From contig JAQFVV010013073.1 of assembly GCA_028023455.1 (NCBI GenBank), positions 216,497 through 280,496 of the forward strand: 64,000 bases of DNA, written 5' to 3'. The translations under genes and the position numbers were made by a program. The stretch is from Epiperipatus broadwayi (Eukaryota > Onychophora > Udeonychophora > Euonychophora > Peripatidae). Each line of letters opens with the position of its first letter. Position 1 is the stretch's first letter. A model generated the notes under the pieces. The model did no database searches. It worked only from the letters and a program-made list of their open reading frames with translations, and was not told the DNA's origin. This document shows positions 1 to 14,081 of the stretch, one piece after another.

Positions 1-2383
1 GAAAACCTATTTGCCATCAGACAATTTAATTACTGCCTATGAATTACAGTGATTGCCTTGTAAAAGCATGGATTCATTGAATCATCAAGCTTTTACAACA
101 CTGTAAGATAATCAATCATTGCCATCTTCAAAAACTTTCTAATTGTCTAAACTAGCTTATAAACTTAATATTTAAATATGTATTGTGCTTTCATGTATAC
201 CTGTATTCTGATATAATCAGGAATGGTGTGGTGTCATTGACCCATTCTATAAATTAATCTATGCTCATGATTCTCTATAAAATCTTAACCCCTGCTGTAT
301 CCTTTTTTTATGTATTGTTTTCATCCTATACGTTGGAGCAGTAAAAATATTAATTAGATTTATCAATTTATATTTATATTTTATTTCAACTTGAATTAAT
401 ATGCCAAATGAACTCAACCTTGTGAGCACATCCGCCATTATTAGTAAAATACCCATTGGGGTTAGTAACAATTAATCCATTTAATTTTATTATAGGCACA
501 TTTGCTCACTAGAATGAGTGACATTTAAATAATATGCACAAATAAAGTAAATTTACATATTTATTGGTAGGATTAATGAACCTACCAGCTCAGTTTTATT
601 TGTGAGTTAAATGCGGTTTATTAATACTATTAAGTGATTTGTTTGATAATTATTTTGATGATCGTCATACCAATAATTATAAGAACTATATTATGGACAT
701 GCCTTAGGAAGTATTCTTGGAAGGTACTAACGACCTCTAAAATGAATGTGGGATTTGTTGTTATAATAAGGAAGGGGAAAAGGTTCATTTCAATCTGCTT
801 TGTATTTAATATATATGTAAAAAAAATCAAGTTTAACACAAGTTTTAAAATAATTCATGCCATTGCACTAGATATTAAAATATTATAGGCAATAATTACA
901 GGTAATGGCATTAATGGTATCATTTACTCTTTGCATTACTAGCATATATTGGCTTTGCCTAAAGTTTGGGTTGCCTATTAGATGGGATGTCAAAAGCCCA
1001 AACCCATTTCATGTTTCATATTAATTCCAAGAAATGGGTACATAAGCTACCCTGGACCTTCAGTTAGTTTATGGAATGCTCTGCATTGGGATGATCCTGG
1101 CACACATTGCCATTCACATCTTTTTATCTGCTCTTTATTTAAAAATTGCTCTGAAATAAATAGAGGGTTGTGTGTCTTTTTTATTTCTTAATAAAGTCAA
1201 ACTGCCTTCTCAGATAAAAGAAGGGAATCAAACTACCATAGCTACCTTTCATGCTAGTATCATCTTTTCTTAAAATTCAAATATATGCATATATAATATC
1301 TTCACCACAATGCTGTGATAATGCTAAATATGTGCTCTTCCTGTTTATGTGGAAATTTCAAAAAAAATCTCAAGAATCTCACTCATACTTTACTAGCTTC
1401 ACTTTTCTTTTAGTCTGTTTATAAATTAATTCCACATGCATTATGAAGTCATAATGATTATTTTATTTGAACTGAATTATTAAATCAAGCTTACTTGTAA
1501 CATATTAACTTAAATTTCCCCTCTGGTAAAAGATATGTATTATTATATTACTTAAAGCATTGAATGTGAATGCCATGAATAGCATGAAAAGTTTCATGTC
1601 TGTATAGGCATGAATGCAATAATAAAATGAAATAATTGAAGGACATTTCAATCAATGTATTCAGGCTGATTATTAATTACTTCTATGTATTTTGGTACAA
1701 ATAGCATTAATAGTATTATATTGTAGAAGCTTTAGAAACAAGCTTTGGCATATTAAAACTGCAGCAGAGTCAGTATGCATTTAAATCAATACATTATACT
1801 CTAAGATTGCATGTATCCTAGTGTTAAGTGTCTGTAACAACCAAATCTCTGAATTTAACCATTTAAACATAAATATACGTTAAACCTGCAAATATCATTT
1901 ATATATATGTAACTATTTTATCGTGTTACTAAAGTTTGTTTTTCAATTTATCAATTCATTTGAATCATTATGTTATTCAGTCTATTCAGTAAATTACTTC
2001 TCTTGTAAGTTAGTGTTGTTGGATATATTTTAACCCAGGTTCAAAGTGATCGAATGATATGAATTGATAATTCATCTTTTTGGAATATAAATAACCATAT
2101 TAGCTATATGAAGTCTTCTTGTATCATGCCATGGTTTCATAAATTTTATAGAGTTCTCTTGTTTTTCTGCTGTGTCTCTGGGCCAGGAATAAATAAAATT
2201 CAACTGCTATCATTAGAGGTTACTGTTGTTGGAAGTATGGAGGATGGGTAAATAGGGCAGAATCCATGAATGCCCCTGACTTGCATATCTCAGATATGAG
2301 CGGGTTCACGATACTTTTGTCCAGGCTCTAACCATTAAATGAGCATATACATCTGATTGGTACAATATTATTGTTAATATTTT
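1..2383. other. AT-rich DNA, no gene recognised
   Basis: All six frames are closed by frequent stops and the few open frames of 60-90 codons show no recognisable domain and low-complexity composition. Scattered less AT-rich patches (about 980-1110 and 2150-2330) show no motif I can name. Confidence 0.6.
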
Positions 2384-2442
2384 TTTATTTGATTTTAATA
2401 TTTGAAATATAGACATCCTTCATATGCCTGGAGCTTACTTGT

Positions 2443-2980
2443 AAATATCAGGATTTGAACACAGATTTTCAAGCATCCTTTAACTTTCTACACTAACTCA
2501 TACTACTAATACATATTACTACACATATGTAAAAAAAAAAAATAATCACCAATATGTTGGTCCAGATCAACATCTCCCACACATATATGTAACAAGTGCT
2601 CAGTTTATATTAAGATAGAAAATCTTAACACTTTAATGAACAGGCTTCAATATGCTCAAACCTCCAACTCTCCAGCTACCCATACTATCATTAAATTTTC
2701 AATGGTATGGATAACTGAAGAGATGGAGGTTGGAGTATATTGAAGCCTGTCCATTAAAATATGATGATTTGCTATCTTAATATAAACTGAGTACTGGTTA
2801 CATATAATTGTGGAAGATTATGATGGTGGACCAACTGATGATTTGCTGGCTCAGCATGTAATATGTATGTTGGTGATTATTTATCTTTTTTACACGTGTG
2901 TGGTCATGTGTATCAGTGGTATGAGTTAGTATAGATAGTCGAAGAGTGCTTAAAAATCTGTGTTCAAATTTCCTATATTT
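2443..2980. repeat. Foldback element (inverted repeat)
   Basis: The left arm (about 2443-2697) is the reverse complement of the right arm (about 2703-2980), so the single strand folds into a long hairpin with almost no loop. For example, ctcagtttatattaagatag on the left pairs with ctatcttaatataaactgag on the right. The right arm carries about 30 extra bases near 2830-2860. A 17-base sequence, tttatttgattttaata, occurs at 2384-2400 and again at 2978-2994 and could be a target-site duplication, although 42 bases separate it from the left arm. No open frame lies inside. This looks like a non-autonomous foldback or MITE-like element; the family is not recognised. Confidence 0.8.
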
Positions 2981-2994
2981 ATTTGATTTTAATA

Positions 2995-5900
2995 AAATAA
3001 ATTCAAATCAGATTCTTTCCAGCACACTTTAAATAATATAAAAAACTCATTAAAGATTATGATGTAGCTCTAAACTTAAGATACATCGTGTTATCAAGCT
3101 ATGGGGATGATGATCAATGTGATTTGCTTGATTGCAAAATCTTGCCTAAGTAATTAACTAGCTTAGCGATAATAAAAATAACTTTACCTAATAAAGATAA
3201 CTCTAGTGTTTGGTTCAAATTTTTTGTACAAATATTTATTTAGTGTATCACACAAATTAAAAACATATTTTTGCTTAAATTTTCTAAATATAGACTTCAA
3301 GAAATTGTATATTTGGGATGTTCCGAAAGTTCATGACATTTGGTCAATTTAATATATAAATATAAAAAAATAGACACACATCAACATTTTTAAAATTATA
3401 AGTTATTTTTCACAAACGTTTTTAATTTCCAAATTGCTAGAAATTGAATAGTCATATAGAAATTAAGCATCGGTGAAATTAACCTAAATGTCTATTCAAA
3501 AATTATTTTAAATTCTTGACATATTTATTACAATACAAGTTACACAATGCTTGAATAACTTATTTTGTAAACTGCTTTCAACAACTCCAGGTGGTTATAA
3601 ATGACCTAGCAACAGGTGGGATATTCAGGTAAAAAAAATAAAAATGAATTTAAAATAATTGGACATTTTTAATTGCTTATTCAAACAAAATTATGAAGTA
3701 ATTTTAAAAAGATAAGTAAATATATTTAAATTCAATAAATTTCAGCATTTTTTATTAAGCTTTAAGCCTAAGGATAAATTAAAATTGTCAAATATTTGAG
3801 TAAAAAAGGATTAATAAGATTACAAACAATAACACCTTGTTTATAAACAGGTAGAAAATGTTTGTGACGATGATACTCGTGATTAACTGAGAATTACTGG
3901 CTTAGCATAATTGATTTAAATGATTGATTGATTTCTTTATTATATAATTAGCCAAGCTTTTTTTTAATTCATTGTATACTACTAAAAATATAATACTTGA
4001 TTAATTAAAATATTAATAATATCGACATATTTAATTTCATATTTATAAACACTTTATGGATGCATTACTATGAAAAACTGAAAAAACTCCACGGTATAGT
4101 AATTTTTACTTTCACCTGCCACAACACTGACTTGGGATTTAAATTTGAGTGAATCGTAATTTTTTGTTTTAAATAACTATTTTAGATCTTTTTTAGTTAG
4201 CCAATACTAGCTGCCTATTTAATTATTAGTCAGTCATCATGTATCTAGTATTTCTTTGCTAAAGTATAAAACAAGAAAATAAAACTATAAACTCTTATCA
4301 CTTAGCATTTTAATATCAGGAGAGCATCATATTCACATTTACTATTTTTTTTTGTATAGGGGTAATAGATGAAGTCCACTCTACCTAGAGCGAATGAAAG
4401 ACTTTTTTATCTATTATATGTTTTTTTTATTTTTTAGCATAAAATTGCATTGTTGAATTCTGTTAGAGATTAGTTAGTGAGTTACTATATATATTTATTT
4501 ATTTCCGTGTATGATTCACAATATATATCCCAATCTATCAATTGATAATAGTTCAATAATTTAGTAAAAATGAAAATTGGTATCTTAACAATCATGCTTT
4601 ATTTTCAATTGTTACATTATTTACATGATAAAATTCATAAAGCAGAAAATTCCTTTATGTAATAATAAAATATTTATTTTTAATTAAAATTTATAAATAA
4701 AAAACAACAACACATAATTGGGAAAAGAAAGATTAATTATATCAGCAAGTGGATTTCTTTTAGAAAACTTAACTTTTAGCAAAAGTCATAAAATAACCTG
4801 TAGAGATACCAATTACCAGGTAGAATCATTGGTGACTTTATTAAGTACTTCAATTCGGCTATTATAAACATAAATTCAACTGTCATTAACAATGTAAACT
4901 ATGATTTGTGCTTATAACATCAGTGTAAGTCAGCAGCTGTTATATTCCATTTTTGAAGCAGTTAGAGAACCAACCATGAGTTGTCCTGAATCTTATGATA
5001 AGACTCTAGTTGTATTTAGGAATTGATCAAATAAATTTGTGTGGAATCTCATACCATTTTCATTTTTTATGTTATTTTTGGTCAGTTTTAAATTTTTGAC
5101 TAAGCATCTAAAGAGATCTTGATCTTCAGATATTAGAAAGTCTAATCTGTTTAATAGCTTTTTATGTATTCTTTACAAGGAACTTCTCTTCTGAAATATA
5201 TGTTTATATCTTTTATCTAAAAAAATCTTTTCTTCAATATATATAAAATATGTAAAATTGAATATTATAAAAAACATTCTAGTTCTTTTGCTGTCCAATA
5301 AAAATATATTGCAAGCCATATAATGTAATTTTAAATTAATTAATCCCCATATTTAAAAATAAAAGTATATCTTAAATGTTTTCAATTCAAGATGTAAACA
5401 ATATTAAACATTTATTAATGTTATAATTTATTCTCTTTTTTGATAATATACTTTAAATAAATCAGTGTATATTTTATAACAGCAGTATATCTCCAATCTG
5501 ACAGATTTTTTTTCATTGTAAATATTGATCTATATTTAGATTTTATAAAATTTATAATTGAAAAAATAAAATCAAATATTCAAGTTGTTCTGGATGTTAA
5601 AGACTTCTTGTAATAAATGAAATATCAAAGCATTTTTCTTTAATATTTTGAATTATATTGTGTCTGTTTTAGAAGACTGAATACAAATTAAAATATGCAT
5701 CAAACAATGGAATAGACAAAACATTATACTTTTATAATTTCAATAATACTGGATGTTTGATCTAATATAAATGGAGTATTGTTTATTATGACTAATATTA
5801 ATTTTACTTTTAGTATTTAAAATAATTTTTACAGATAAAAAAAAATTCAAAATTATCTATATCACAAAATTGATTTGGAAGCCTTTACAGGTCAAAATAT

Positions 5901-7145
5901 TAATTTAGCAGAGTGTTATATGTTCTATAATTCATTCTAAAGTTAAAGCAATTTTTTTGTAATTTATTAAATTTTAAACCAATCAATTTTGATTTTGTTC
6001 GAGAGAACTTATAATAATAAAGATTAGTAAAAAAAAAACTATGATAATTCTGTCACTAAAATGCAATAAATTAAAAGTAATACTATCACTAAAATGTGGT
6101 AATATTTATATTGCTTGATACTCAGAGAATATAGTGAAACCTTAAGTATAACCTTAATACCTTATCAACGCTAAGGATTCTTATCAAAAGCAACTATAAT
6201 ATTTGAAATAAAACTGAAATAGAAAATTATACATTTAAGGGTGCATGCTTCAAACTCCACTCATTTGAACATTATCAGAATTTCTATTCATCTCTGAATC
6301 TATATTTGTAATGAATAATATCTCTTTAATTTTACATTTCCTGTCATTGTTTAATCAAATATATTTTAAACATATGTACAAATATCTCAGTTTTATATCT
6401 TTCATGAATAAAAATATTCTTTTTTTTTTTGCTACTTTTTATTTAAAAAAGTTTAAGCATGTGCAAACATAGATGACCAAATACAAAAAATTATGTCTTA
6501 AAAATTTAGTGTATTTTTATCTGATTATTGTTAAAAAAATGTAGCTAAAAATGTCTCTTATTATTGTTTACTTAATTAATTTTACAAAAATCTTATACAA
6601 CAATTAAACGTTTTTTCTATTTTGTTTTGCTCAATCACATCAAGTTACAATTACTTTTCTTTAAGAAGCCGTTTTTATTTATTCTGGTTATGTAAATAAA
6701 TTTTAGAATCTCTAATAAATTTAATATCAAAAATATATCTTCATTTTAAATTTAAATATATATCCATATTTATTTTTTTAATTTAAAAACTTGTATTATA
6801 ATTAATATAATAAAAAATTTAATTATTATTTACATAGATAATTCTGTACTCTATGACATTTGCATATATTTAAATAAATTCGTTACAATGTCATATTGCA
6901 GCATATAAAAAATCACTTAGGCTGTATTAATATGATACCAATTAGATTAATACTAGACAGCAACATAACAATATATTGCATAATGCAATAGTTAAAGCTA
7001 ATCATAGATTAATTAAAATCTATAGGTATGCAATGACTTCTTCATTAGTAATGAAGACCAAATCATATTACAATATGACTATAGTTTAGTGCATCAACAT
7101 TTGCTTGATCAATTTTAGATTAATAGTGAACCACATATAGGCCAA
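2995..7145. other. AT-rich DNA, no gene recognised
   Basis: No sustained open reading frame or RNA gene is visible. Poly-A and poly-T runs and short palindromes are common, as expected from base composition. Confidence 0.6.
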
Positions 7146-7508
7146 CATCATCATCATTTTCAACCATTATCAAGGCACTGCAGGATAAAGGTTTCTATAA
7201 GTTCTGTGACCTCTAACCTGTCTTCTTCACATACCCTTGAACACTTCCTTTTTTTCACCCATCCATCTCACATGTGGTCTAATTATAAGTCTTTTACAAT
7301 CCCTTGAAATCCAATTTAGGATTTCAACTGTCCTATCTATTATCATATCTTCTAGCAATATGTCCAGCCCAATTTCACTTCAGTTTCTTAATTCTTTCAA
7401 TAAAGTCACTGGCATCTGTTTGTTCTCTTAACCATGTATTTTGTTTTCATTCTCTTTTTGTTATGCCTAACATGCATCTTTCCATACTTTTTGAATGATT
7501 TGAAGTCT

Positions 7509-7790
7509 CTATATTGCTCTTATATTAAGTGTCAAAGTTTCAGATCCATAAGTAAGAACTGGTAAAACATGTTTATTAAAAACCTTCTTAATCAAAAACA
7601 TAGCCATATTTCCTTTTAATATTAAGTTATTTCTACTTAAAGCATTCCAACCAAGTTTAAATTCTATAATTTTTTTTTTTAATTTTCCATTAGTAGTAAT
7701 AATCTGACCAAGATATTTGTAGTTGTTAACTTCTTCTAACTCATCATTATCAATCCTTATTTTCATCTTTTGAAAAAATCCATTGAACAT
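7509..7790 (-). pseudogene. RTE LINE post-RT fragment
   Basis: This is the longest surviving open piece of the copy-A polyprotein (93 codons). It contains KYLGQIITTNGK, followed by a tract ending in VLPVLTYGSETLTL. This is the region directly after the RT catalytic core in RTE and CFDP2-like proteins, where the family reads roughly KYLGQ...EI..R...GW..F and VLPVLTYG.ETW. It is continuous in sense, but not in frame, with the FVDD box upstream at 7899-7910 and the AGHIARR segment downstream. It is a fragment of a dead LINE, not an independent gene. Confidence 0.85.
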
Positions 7791-8468
7791 TATTTGATTC
7801 TTTTTAAAGTTTACCTTTAGTCCTACACCTTACATTCATCTGATAATTCTTGCAACATTTCCTGAAGATTTGAAGCATTATTTACAAAAACAATTTATAT
7901 CATCTACAAAATCTAGATTGCTTAAATAATCTCCATTTATTTTATTTCTTTACCTTTCTATTTTAATCCACAAAATATCTCTTCCAATAATGCCATAAAA
8001 GTTTTGGAGATACTTTGTCATACCTCCTTCTCAATGTTCATCTTTTTAGAATTTATATAATATAATTATTGCTGTTGCATTTTCATAAATATTCTATAGA
8101 ATAATATAATATCCTATGTCTATACATTGATTATCCAATGCTTTAATCACTAAAGAAATGCTTATAAAATCAAATGCTTTTCTATAATCTACAAATCCAA
8201 AGCATAATAGCAACTCAAATTTATTGGTCCTTTTTATAACTTATTTTAATACTTAGATATGATCCATTGTACTAAAACTACTTTTAAATCCAGTTTATGT
8301 TTTTGTTGGCTGAAATACAATGTCATCTGTAGACAAGTTGTAATTATCTTGGTAAAAATTTTGTATAAATCTCACAAAAAACTGATGGGACTATAATTTC
8401 TAACATCTCTTTATCACCTTTTTTCTAAATGGTAATAATCATCTGGTAAATCTTTATTATTTAGACAT

Positions 8469-8672
8469 TTAGAAATATAAATTTGCCATACTTTTTTTTA
8501 TTTCTTCCCCTAATTTTTTTAAGATATAAATTATAATTCTATCATTACCTGGAGCTTTTCTGTTATTTGTAATTGCATGTCTCACTTCTTCATTTAAAAT
8601 CCTGAGCAAATCACATGCTATAATAGTTGTAGGAGGTACTTTTCCTTGTTTCTTATTACCATATGATGTCAT
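8469..8672 (-). pseudogene. RTE LINE RT N-terminal fragment
   Basis: An open piece of 67 codons containing VRHAITNNRKAPGNDRI, which matches the start of non-LTR reverse transcriptase domains (the pattern A...K.GKAPG.D.I). It sits where expected between the endonuclease (about 9.4-10.1 kb) and the RT aspartates (8.19 and 7.90 kb). The flanks are closed by stops and indels, so it is a relic. Confidence 0.8.
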
Positions 8673-9179
8673 CTCTTTTTTAGCAATAGTTCAATCTTTT
8701 TTTCCTAATTGCAGAAGTACATTTTTTACCAATACCAAAATATAGTTTTTCACTCTTGAGACTTATTCTCTTCTATAGCTTTCCTTGCTAGATCACAATT
8801 ATACTTTCTTATATCAGTATCAACATTTTTGCACCTTTTTCAAAATTTGAGATGTATAATCCTTTTTAATATATAATTTTTATATATTTTTATTTTTCTT
8901 TTCATAAATTCCTTAGCCTCAGTATAAATTTTCTTGGTTTAATTATTGCTTTTTTCTACCACCTATATTTTTTGTAGTTTTTAAAAGTGTATCAGTTATT
9001 TTTTTATTAATTTCATTCAAATCTGAATCATGTTCAAAATCTGTTAATATTTAGAAACTATTTGCAAGTTCTAATTTAAATTTATTAGAATGTTTTTTGG
9101 AAATTCAAATATTAATTGTGAATATTGTTTTTTAAATAATTTTTGCCTCTCTAGTTTTGCATTAACATGTATCTTACAA

Positions 9180-9399
9180 CTCACTAATCACAGAGACGGT
9201 ACTCTTCATACAGCAGCACCACACAGTGTATCATCAATGGATGCAGGAAGGTTTGTGCATAAAATCCCTATCTAGTGCCTATATATCCAATATCCCCAGA
9301 CTAGTTTTTGTATGGAGAGTTTTGCCTCTATGTAAACAGTTTATGTAAGCATAAAGAATAGTGATCATATGATGATTAGTGGTTTAATCCCACTAATCA
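9180..9399. mobile_element. Short insertion in LINE A, palindromic family
   Basis: About 198 bases (9191-9388) interrupt the LINE endonuclease where the 28-kb copy is continuous. The insertion is bounded by near-identical 11-base repeats, ctcactaatca (9180-9190) and cccactaatca (9389-9399), read as a target-site duplication. It shares tcaatggatg, ttgtgcataaaatcccc and tatccccagactagt-like stretches with the insertion at 29.15 kb, and ggcaaaact and gtgatcat with the 14.1-kb copy. It has no coding capacity and no poly-A tail. The family is not recognised. Confidence 0.75.
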
Positions 9400-10580
9400 A
9401 TGATAATTTGTATTGAATTTATTAAAAACATTACAACCTGAAATATGTATTTTTTTCTAATCAAAATATATTCCAATGCTGCTGTACTTTTATTTGGATG
9501 CTTATATTTCCATTCCATTTAATATTTTTCTCAAAAATTTTCACAAAGTGTTACTTTTTTTGCAAACTACATATGTCTATGTCTGCTCTCATTTATATCA
9601 TTATAACCAAATTTATCTACAGCACTTTTATCTTTCAGTTTATTACCAATTCTTGCATTAAAGTCTCCCATAACAATTTTTGATCAAAAGCCTTTTATAC
9701 ATTCATATAAAAATCATCTATTACTTCATCACTATGATAACTTGTTGGCTTATAAACTTGAATTATCTGCAATTGGAATGTGCTACTAAATTGAGTAACT
9801 AATTTTTATCATTTTGTCCAATACACCATCAATTTCCATCATATTGTTTTTTCACTTTTTATTTATAATAAATCCTACTTCACTTGCATTTCCAATATTT
9901 GTGCCTTTGTAGTACAGTACATAATCATCTTTTTACCTTTTCTTCTAACTTCACAAAATCCAATAATGGCCTATTTCATTTTAGACAGGTCTTCTTCCAA
10001 TTCTTACAAATCTTGCTTCACTTGAAAGTGTTCTGCACTTGTAATTATCTAAACAAAAAGTTCTCATCAAATGGCAGCTTGGGTTTACAGTCAGTGGATT
10101 TTTACAATTGTCTGCCTTTGGCCACCAACTCCAACTTGATTGGCAATTTTACATCTTTGTGGGAATAAAGGCCATGATTATTTTTTGTCTGTCATGATTG
10201 TAAATATTTATTAGAAAAAATATTCTTTTCATTTACACCCTTCTCATTCATTCAGCATTCTAGAAATCTCAACTGCTATTTCTATTGAGAGTTACCAAGC
10301 AACTGAAAAGAAAGACCATGGCGTCTTTTTATCTTAAACTCAGAGATAAAAATCCAATAAACTCATCATTCTGACTAATGCATGTTGGTAACCAGCCCAT
10401 CTAAGTGAGTATACTATATAAATAATCACTTAATAATAACAGCTGCAACAATAAGAACGTATGAAGTGGTCATTAGAAATTTGCCCTGCTTGAGTTTTTT
10501 TTAAGCCTCCACAAGGAATCAAAGTCTTTTTCAGTTAGAAAACTCCTTACTGCAGCTACATACAGTTAATAATAGTTATA

Positions 10581-12626
10581 ACAGACCAACACTGCATATA
10601 TCTGGGTTTGATTTTATAACACCTAGTTTAAAAAAAATTGAATCCGCATGTGATCTGGAAAATTTGCATAATTTACCCGCCTTAAACACAAGCATATGCG
10701 CTAGCCCTTTTTTCATGAAACTCTACAAAGAGGATAAAGCAATGATTGATTGGATCTTAATTTTATTGAGAAACATTTATAAAAATATAAAAGAGGAGAT
10801 GAGATATAGACATTATTAATAATTAATATTAAAAATACATTGATCTTATATGAAATATTGAAAAAATATAAAAGATGAACATTTTAATGTCTTACTTAAA
10901 AACAGTCAGTAGAACACCTGCTGAATTAGTCATTTTATTACATCAAAGAAATTAAGCAATCATCTACAGCAAGTAAAAGCCCAGATTTTTTTTTTTTATA
11001 ATAAGAAACTGGATTAAAAAAGAATCAAGAAGTAATTGCCTTCAGCAAGTTTACGAGGTTTAAGATGGACATTAAATGTGAAGATTCTATGTTAGTTTTT
11101 ATCTGGATTTGTTCTTTTTTTTAAAAAAAAAAAAAAAATCAATTTTCTTTTTTTCCAAAGTTTCATTAAACAAAATTCTCTTTTTTATTTATATATTATA
11201 TAGTATATATATACTTATAAAGATTGAAGATAATAACGGGACACCTATCATGTTTTTAATAATATGATGCAAAGTACCTATTCATCATAGATATAACATT
11301 TTAACAATATATACAAAAAATATTAATAGGTTTTTTTATAGGAAAAAAATCTTCTGCCTCATAATTCAAAAATGTTCTTCAGACATTCAGTAATCTTTTA
11401 ATGAGATAATTGAGGCGGTTATATAAAATGTTTAATATCGCTTTATTATACCAAATGCTCATAATGATTGCATCTATTCTGAGTAATAATTTGTGCAGAT
11501 GTAATACGTATTTGTCTTTTCACATCATAAAAACTATTTTTTTTTTTTTAGGTAAGGGAGAATGAAATCCAGTAGATAAGTTTTGATAATTGCCAGATAT
11601 AAATATTTTTCACTGATTGAGAAAAAATATGAACACTGATTGTCCCATTATATATTACTCCATCATCCATTGTTCTTATGCATATAATATGATTTATTCT
11701 ATAATACATTATTTATATCAAAGAATAATAATTTTGAAATAGTACATTAACCATGATTTGTTTGGTAGACTTTGAAATGTTCAATGAATGTTAGTCCCAA
11801 TGTATTTGTTTCATTGTGATTTTTTGTTGTTGCAATCTTTCATAATTTTTATTATCTCTTAATATGCATTGATTTCTGACTATAATTGATTCTTTTATTT
11901 TTAGTGAGTGATGTCATTGTCTTTACTATACCATGGTTGAAATGATAAACAATTCAGTATACATATTAGCAAAATAATCGAGAACTAACATGTTCACCTT
12001 TTTGAAATTTAAACACATCTGACATTTCTTCTCACATGCTCATAAAAATATCTACTAACTGTCATGCATCCTTGATTATCTAAGTAGTGGTCTATTTATA
12101 AAGAGAGAAAAAAAGTTACATTGATTTGAAATATAGTCATTAAAAAAATATTGATAAATGGGTCAATAGAACGAAAGTTTAACTTTTCTGGGAGTAAATA
12201 ATACTGGCAATTAAAATCTTCTGCAACATAAAGTCAAAATTATCAATGAAGTTTTTATTTTGCTAATATAGTATAGTTCTATCTAATATTTTGCTTAGCA
12301 TTGTAAAAAAATTTGTGTGAAATTTATGACATAAAAATAGATTTTTGTGTGTTTAAATCTATTTCACAATTATTACAATCACAATTCCTTGGGTGAGACA
12401 AATATGCTATTTATATAATAAACCAAATTGTTAATTTCATTTAAAATATACCATAAGGTTTTTATAATGATTTTGATCTCAACAATGTACTAATATTTTG
12501 AAATTGCTTAATAAAGACCACAATTCATAATTAATAATAATCAACTTTAATGTATTTATCCAGAAAAGTGTGTTTGGACTGTGAATTTTCTGATGAATTA
12601 TTTTTCTTCTTAATAGATATATGATC
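10581..12626. other. AT-rich DNA, no gene recognised
   Basis: No gene or structured RNA is visible. It contains long A and T runs, for example a T8-A16 tract near 11121-11148. Confidence 0.6.
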
Positions 12627-12783
12627 AAATTATAAATTGATTTTCAAGCATCGGTGGTCAAAAGGTCAGCGACAGTTGCTTTACAAGCAGTTGTTCTAGG
12701 TTAGTGAGTTCACTTCCCAGGTTAGCGAGTTCGCTTCCCGGCTGATGCTATGACACATGAGAAAAAAAAATTATAAATTGATT
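12627..12783 (+). mobile_element. tRNA-derived SINE with 16-bp TSD
   Basis: A perfect 16-base direct repeat, aaattataaattgatt, lies at 12627-12642 and 12768-12783. Between them is a tRNA-like head with an A-box-like ggtggtcaaaaggtcagc (about 12653) and a B-box-like ggttagtgagttcacttccc (12699 onward), which is immediately duplicated as ggttagcgagttcgcttccc. The body then runs to acacatgag and a short poly-A. The same atgct...acacatg-(A)n tail ends the SINE at 56.6 kb, so the two are one family. It would be transcribed by RNA polymerase III from the internal promoter and inserted by LINE machinery. It encodes no protein. Confidence 0.85.
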
Positions 12784-14081
12784 CATGATATTGGTAATAA
12801 TGTTGCAATGTTTTGCTCATCTATTTATTGTCCTCATTAAGAGGATTCATCTTCTTGTCTTAGTGTCATTTATATTAATTTTTCTGCATTTTAGACTTTT
12901 CTGCTTGTGAAGGTATTCATAACTTATAAAGTGTGTTCACATCTTGTAAAGTGCATTCATTTGTTTTTTTAAAAGGCAAATTATTTGACTAATTATTTAA
13001 TAGCTATTTTATTAAAGTGATAATTTCATTGGAATATTTTCTATAAAGACTCATAACTTTAAATGTTTTTAACCAATTTATAGGGCATTGATGGTAATTA
13101 GTATGGGTAGCTGTGTGTCTTATTTGAGCAACAAAAGTGCATTATTATTATTTTTATTTTTTATAACTACACCTACTAAGGTTTGTCTGTATAAAACTAT
13201 GAAGTAATTTATTGATTATATGCTCTTTTAGCTTTAAGCTCACAATTAATGTATTTGTGGAATTTTTACATAGATATGGGTGTCATTTTTTCCCCCCAAT
13301 TGACAATTCCAAAAATAGATGGATTTTTGGAGAAATACTTTTTTCTCAGAGTTTTTCAATGTGTGAATTATTTTCTATAAATTATAAGTTAAAGTCATTA
13401 GTAATGTGATACAGTCTCTTTCTTTTTCTTATTATTATTATATTTTTCTATAATTCTTTACTATTCTGTGAAATCTGATTTTTATAGAAGTTTGTGGATT
13501 AAAGTCTTTTATAGATTTTAAAATTGATTTTATTTTATATTTGATTAAAAATTAGTAACCTTTTTATTATCACTTGGGCTATGTTTAAGATTTGCTTAAT
13601 ATGATTGGTCATTTTACATACATTTTAAATATAAAATTATCTTTTAAACTTCTTGAAATCACATTAAAACTTGTTGATGTTACTTTTTGCTAAATGTTTT
13701 CTCTATCATATGACTATCTTTTATTCTGTCTTTAACAATATATATATATTTGAGCTGTAACGTTCAGTCAGATTTGAATTCATGAATGATTTTAATCATT
13801 TATGCAGAATTTCTTTATTATTAATTAAATCATGCATACAAATAAATAATTGGGATAATTTATTGCTTAGAACTTTGTAAAAAGAAATTGATCACCAGAA
13901 TTGTAAGAGCTGAACCAACCCATGAATTTTAAGATCCTCACTACTTACTTTATCACAGACTCAAATTACTTAGGGAAAACCATAAATGATCTCATGTGAT
14001 ACAAATTATCCATTTTGATGATATTTTAAAGATTATAAATATATGCTTAGATAGATATATAACTTCTAAAAGTGGTAGCTA
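12784..14081. other. AT-rich DNA, no gene recognised
   Basis: No coding frame or structured element was seen. Confidence 0.6.

Larger units (their letters stand above)
7146..10580 (-). mobile_element. RTE-type LINE, copy A, degenerate
   Basis: Read on the minus strand this is a nearly full-length RTE-type non-LTR retrotransposon broken by many stops and frameshifts. In order from 10580 down: a 5' region shared with the copy at 28 kb; the endonuclease start (CRTLSSEARF near 10070); the endonuclease core VMGDFNARIGNK near 9670-9640; RT with RKAPGND (about 8550), FVDYRKAFD (about 8190) and an intact FVDD box at 7899-7910; the post-RT region YKYLGQIITTNGK (about 7710); a C-terminal AGHIARR segment (about 7370). 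The 3' end is a short (ATG)n run at 7146-7159, as is usual for RTE elements. The protein would act on chromosomal DNA by target-primed reverse transcription. The frame is too decayed to be active. Confidence 0.88.
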
